Shown here piece by piece: positions 59,300-64,000 of a stretch of 64,000 bases of DNA; within the stretch, counting starts at the first letter, position 1, and the number at the start of each line of letters is the position of its first letter. This DNA comes from Pontederia crassipes. Lineage: Eukaryota > Streptophyta > Magnoliopsida > Commelinales > Pontederiaceae. Under the pieces are notes generated by a model. The model searched no databases. It saw only the letters and a list, made by a program, of their open reading frames with translations, and was not told the origin of the DNA. The stretch covers positions 7,471,001 to 7,535,000 of the forward strand of contig CM060195.1 in the NCBI GenBank assembly GCA_030549335.1, given 5' to 3'. The position numbers and the translations under genes are program-made.

Positions 59300-59632
59300 T
59301 ACTAATAATAGGTGGTGCTCCAATAATAATTTTTTATGTTTATAAAAATTCGAACTCGAAACCTCTATTTTAAATGAGGAGGAATCACGTTCACTTCGTC
59401 CAAATTCTTATTGGTGCTTAACCTTCAATATTAATGGAGGCTTGGTGCTAGCTAGCGGCACGTCGAGAAAGGAAAAAAAATCTTTGTCAAGATTAATTAG
59501 TAAGTTAAGATGGAGTGATTCCATGAGTTTTGACGTGTTAGTTCATGATTTTATGCTTTAATTTTGGTTGTAATAATTAAATTGTGATCAAAATTATTTT
59601 ACTTTGTGAATAAATGCATGGTTTTGCAAATT
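59300..59632. repeat. Third, partial copy of the duplicated block
   Basis: 59320-59632 again resembles 47150-47500 and 57540-57885 (GGAGTGATTCCATGAGTTTTG, ATTATTTTACTTTGTGAATAAATG). It lies directly after copy 2, so that copy has a partial tandem addition. Confidence 0.7.
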
Positions 59633-60140
59633 GTGGGAGATCGTGGTCAGATCTAGTCAAATCGTGAGAGAGGGAGCGGAAAAGGGAGCCGACGGAGAGG
59701 GAGAGAACGTTGGAGGAGGAAGAGAGCGCAGACGAAAGGAGAGAGCGCATTTTATTGTCCACCGTCTCTAATCTAATCGGTAACGGATACTCATATAAAA
59801 TCTTATGATCCCATTAAATTATATATATATATAATATGTGTCTTATTTTATTTGGGCCGAATCACGTTTCTCAAATTTGACCGAAGGAGTATACTTGTCG
59901 ATATACAGTGGATTAGAAAAATACAAACTATTATTAATTTAATCATGATTTAAATGGTACGTGTCAAGATCAAATCATTTAAATTTTATTATGAAAAAAG
60001 ATATTTAAACCACCCTATTTCCAGTCCAGTTAATTGTACTAATACGAAGTCTTCTTTTAGGGCATATTGTAATTTTCAAATATACGAAGTCTTCTGGCTG
60101 GTCGTCCCGTTTCTCTTTCCTTTCTACCTTGTTCTCAAGG
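59633..60140. other. 5' flank of the ALY/THO4 gene
   Basis: A GA-rich purine patch (59640-59755) is followed by AT-rich DNA. No other gene is seen, and the promoter of the ALY gene should lie in its right-hand part. Confidence 0.4.
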
Positions 60141-60192
60141 AAACCCTAAAAAGCTCCTCCCAGTCGCGACCAATTCCTCTCTCAAAACCCTA
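60141..60192 (+). promoter_or_regulatory. Two telo-box motifs before the ALY/THO4 start
   Basis: AAACCCTA occurs at 60141-60148 and 60185-60192, 50-100 bases upstream of the start codon. Such telo boxes are frequent in promoters and leaders of plant genes for translation and RNA handling, so they fit this gene. Confidence 0.5.
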
Positions 60193-60240
60193 CCTTGCCG
60201 TTTCCCACAGCCGCCGGAAAGCCGCTTATCGATCTCCGAG

Positions 60241-63200
60241 ATGACGAGCCCGCTGGACATGGCGCTCGACGATCTCATCAAGAGCAACAAGAAGCCGTCG
60301 TCCGCCCCCTCCTCGGGAGCTGGCAACCGCGGCCGCGGCCGCGGCCGAGGAGGCACCGGGGGCCCCGCCCGCCGCTTCCCGGCCAACCGATCCGCGAATA
60401 GGTCGGCGCCGTACTCCGTCGGGAAGGTAACTCCCGAGGCCTCCGCTCCCCGGGTCGTCGGATCCGATCTGCGACCCGAATCAAGCATCCTGTTCGCATC
60501 CAAAGGGTTTCTTACTTGATGTCTTCCTCCTCCTCCTCATCCGATCCAGGCTCCCGACACCGCGTGGCAGCACGACATGTACGCCGGTCAGATTGCTGGT
60601 GGATATCCCGCTCCGGCGGGGAGCGCTCCCTCGATGGAGACTGGCGTCAAGCTTCACCTTTCCAACTTGGATTACGGGGTTTCAAACGAGGATATTAAGG
60701 TATTACTCGTGGTACTTGTTTTATTTTACAGTTTTCGTGAGCGAGATTCGTATACTTCTGATACTGGTTCGTTATCTTTCAGTACTCTTGCTTTCTTTTG
60801 CGCTAAGATAGATATTTGACTTTTTCATGAATCTAAATCTTTATGGAACATACTACTTCATGTGAACTAAGAACAAACAGATCTTGGAGGATAAGCTTCT
60901 TTGTTTATGGTGGCTTAAATTAGACAGAAGCGAAGACAAAAAGCTATGCTTGGTGTAGGAGCTAGATTATGAGTCTGGAAAGCCAAAGATAGAAGAACTC
61001 ATAATATACTCCCTTTACTTGTTTTCATCACTTCACATTGAGCCAAATATCCTACAGACCTACTTACAGAGACTAGATCATTTAGTCAATGACAACACTT
61101 TTTCTGGTGGCCGCTGTATCTTGGATTTGTGAGATATTCTCATTGATGATTTTGTACTCTGATGGAATCAATTACATTGAAATAATATTCTCCAATTTAT
61201 TTTTAGATATTGTTTGAATTAGCACGTAGATGTTGATGCTCATTAGTTGTTGCGGAAGTAGGTTATAAGTGTTTCTCTAGTGAAGATGTTGAAATCTGCA
61301 ATGTGTGTTCTCTTGAACTTGGCTTTTTTTGTGTGCTGGGAGGAAGGTTCTGTAGACATGAGGTGCCATGTTTGAGGTCAGATTTTGTTTTTAAATATAA
61401 TGTCCTAGTTAGTGCCACCCTTTGGCTAATATACCTCAATCCATGTCTCCTTCCTTTTAATGGGTATATTTATGATCAGATTTTAGGTACATTTATGTAT
61501 AATTTGACATTCTGGGGAATTTCTGTATAATTTTGTAACACTGATATTTTATTATATGAATATATATTCCTGAATCTTGGCGGCATTATCTATGATGAAA
61601 CTTATTCTTTCACAAACAATATTTCTGAAAATACTCCTGTTGTCACATGTAATGTCTCTGTTTCATGAAGCATTTTTTTAATTCTGGGAAGAATGTCCTA
61701 CTAGCATGAGATTACTATGTTATCTGTTGGAGTGAGAAAACTGGTTGGATTAAGGGTCCACTTTAAGATAATATTCGTGCAGCTAACCACAAGGGATGAA
61801 ATTAATTTATAGTTATTTTTTATGAAGAAATTCAAATAAAAGGCCTTGTCATTGTTCCCAAGCATATATTCTGGTGACCTTTTCTGTTTGTTGGTTTGTA
61901 GCAACTTGGATGACTTGCCTGTTGTATGGCAGCATTCCTACGTCAATTGTATCTTATTTTTATCCTGTATGAGTTCATTTCATGTTGTTAGAGATTGTGC
62001 TTGGTGTATCATTTGGATTTTTAAGTTCCATGTCTCATTTTAAGATGTGTAAGTCTTGGCATTTTGTTGATGCACAACCATCTTCCTATGGAGGCTAAAA
62101 AAAAACATATCTTTTGAAATAAGTGATAATACTGATTTACCATGTATGTGAATAACCTTATCTTGCTTAGGAGCTTTTCTCTGAAGTTGGGGATCTGAAG
62201 AGTTATTCAATTAATTATGATAGAAGTGGAAGGTCTAAGGTACTTTTTCGTTACAATGCAGTTTGCTTTATATGACAACCTTCTCGTAGTTCTTAGTCTC
62301 GACAAACTATTTATGAAGGGAACGGCTGAGGTTGTCTTTTCAAGGAGGGCTGATGCTTTAGCAGCTATAAGCAGATACAATAATGTGCAATTGGATGGGA
62401 AACCAATGAAAATAGAGTTGGTAGTACCAGATGTCCCATCCCCTTCTCCTCATAATTCAAATGGGAACTTTGGGAATCCTAATGGATTTTCAAAAGGGTA
62501 TGTATCTATATCCAAATGAAAGTGCATACTGAAATGTGTTCTCGCCTGAAATGCATTATTTAATTTTTCAATCAATCTTTTTATGTAGTTTGTATAAATC
62601 AACATTATCCTTTAGTGTTATAGATGCAAGAATATCCTTAATGAATCAATATTATCCTTTATAAATCAAACTTTTTATGTAGTTTGTGTAAATCAACATT
62701 ATCCTTTATAAATCAACATGTTTTAAATCAACACCTTCAAAAGCCCAACATTTGCTTTAACTTCACTATTCATTTTTATCAATTTTTTGTTACAAAATAC
62801 AAGAATATTGAAAGTAACGAATTTCATAAAAAAAATTTCTCAAAACAATTGAATCCAAAGGCACAGTATGACTGAGTAGGAGTGACAATATGTGTTAAAT
62901 CATGGAACAAAAAAAACTGAATAAAGAAGTGTTAAGAGAAGTTTGCACAAAAACAATTCATTTGGATGTGACAAAAGTGACCTAATTTAAGATTGTTTCA
63001 GTAGTCAATTCAGTTTAGGTATTGATTTATGACCAATTTAGACTGCCTCGATGCATTTAGATCTCATTGGCATTCCACTTCAGGCCTAAATTATTAATGT
63101 TAAAACTGAACCCTTTTTATGCTGGTACATCCTTAATTGAGAGATTGCTTGAGAATGTCGGGCATATGTTCAATTGAGTAGGGTTTATTTTAGATGGATG

Positions 63201-63733
63201 TGTACCTATTGTTGATTGTTTAGGTTTTGTTTTGGTGTTTCTATTCCAACCAGAACCTTGTTAACTGCGAATTTTTTAAGGTAAATTATCTGTGAATGTT
63301 ACATGTTGATACTTGAATATCATCCCATCAACTTCACATGCTTAGTATTTTGCACTTCTTGTTGAACTTCACTTCCCATTCAACTTCACATTCTTAGTAT
63401 TTTACACTTGTTGAACTTTACATCCCTTCAGCTTCATATACTTGGTATTTTACACTTGTTGAACTTCACATCGCTTCAGCTTCACACTTCCCTTAATTTC
63501 TTCAGTATTTTCTGTTTCTTATGTTGAAAAAGTCTCAGTTGGCATTTTCCTTTTGCATTGATGACAGTGTAATAGGAAGGCCAACTGGAGGTTGGTCTCG
63601 TGGTGGTGGCAGTGGTGGTCGTGGAAGAGGAAGAGGTCGTGGGCGAGGCAAACCCCGTAATGAACCTGTATCTGCTGCAGCACTTGATGCTGACTTGGAC
63701 AAGTACCATTCGGAAGCAATGCAGACCAACTGA
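60241..63733 (+). CDS. THO4: THO complex subunit 4 (ALY/REF mRNA-export adaptor), five exons
   Basis: ALY/REF proteins link spliced mRNA to the export machinery as part of TREX, binding the helicase UAP56. Exons are 60241-60426, 60550-60699, 62171-62239, 62319-62497 and about 63580-63733, giving 245 residues, normal for plant ALY. The start MTSPLDMALDDLIK is the conserved N-terminal UAP56-binding motif, followed by an RGRGRGRGG arginine-glycine region. Exon 2 has AWQHDMY and the RRM RNP2 motif LHLSNL (97-102). RNP1 spans the exon 3-4 junction (RSKGTAEVVF). Exon 5 encodes a second RGG box and the C-terminal LDADLDKYHSEAM motif, also UAP56-binding. Exon 4 ends two bases into a codon, so the acceptor that keeps frame is AAG before 63580; a TAG acceptor at 63575 would shift the frame. 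Intron 3 is only 79 bp. Which ALY paralogue (4A-4D) is open. Confidence 0.92.
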
Positions 63734-64000
63734 CTTGGCTTTTAAAGACTTCAACAACTTCGTGCTTGATCGTGCTTTGATACTCTGTTATTTCTACAAC
63801 TATGCACCTTGTAGGGAAAGGGAAATATGGTTTCTAGACTAATTATTTCTAGGCTACAATCTTAATATTGTTATTGACCTTTGGTTTAAGCATGCTGTCT
63901 GGATTAGTGAACCTCATGTGATTGGTTACCCATGGTATCATTTGGTTGGTCTAGTTTCTTTCTCTTTTTGAACCTGCAAAACTCCGTGAAACTTCCGCTA
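63734..64000. other. 3' flank of the ALY/THO4 gene
   Basis: Untranslated sequence after the TGA; it probably holds the 3' UTR. No clear AATAAA motif is seen before the window ends. Confidence 0.5.

Overview
This is nuclear DNA from a flowering plant. The evidence is spliced genes with GT-AG introns, a plant-type CHX cation/H+ antiporter, ARF-GAP and ALY/THO4 proteins of plant type, Ty3/gypsy chromovirus and Ty1/copia elements, and hAT-like MITEs. A monocot is my guess, because the first exons of the ARF-GAP, CHX and ALY genes are strongly GC-rich against very AT-rich spacers; no species can be named. I see no prokaryotic operon, CRISPR array or organellar insert.

Layout. 1-8.2 kb: a decayed Tekay/Del-like gypsy retrotransposon on the + strand. 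Its 3' LTR is complete, but the LTR-like arm on its left lies in inverted orientation. 11.7-17.6 kb: a complete five-exon ELP1/ELO2 (Elongator scaffold) gene on the minus strand. 18.8-24.0 kb, resuming at 37.4-37.8 kb: a tandem array of degenerate HSP70-like pseudogene units, all on the minus strand. A DNA element sits in the intron of one unit. The array is split by a 13.4 kb nest of transposons (24.02-37.44 kb): a minus-strand gypsy element holding a gag-only copia element, which itself holds a hAT-like MITE; then a solo LTR with a perfect 5-bp target duplication and one more minus-strand LTR.

38.5-41.9 kb: an ARF-GAP gene (AGD6/7 type, + strand). 42.5-46.0 kb: a CHX20-type cation/H+ antiporter (minus strand), tail-to-tail with the ARF-GAP. 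46.2-59.6 kb: an AT-rich spacer built from a direct segmental duplication (about 46.2-49.4 and 56.5-59.2 kb). Between the copies lie a coding relic, a 2.9 kb element with roughly 860-bp terminal inverted repeats, and several MITEs. 60.2-63.7 kb: an ALY/THO4 mRNA-export adaptor gene (+ strand).

The four intact genes are ordinary, unrelated housekeeping or transport genes: Elongator tRNA modification, ARF GTPase control in vesicle traffic, endomembrane ion and pH homeostasis, and TREX mRNA export. They form no pathway cluster. I found no convincing new biological system. The unusual content is structural: the HSP70-like pseudogene array and its nested interruption, the inverted LTR arrangement, the long-TIR element, and the duplication that begins just upstream of the CHX20-type gene.
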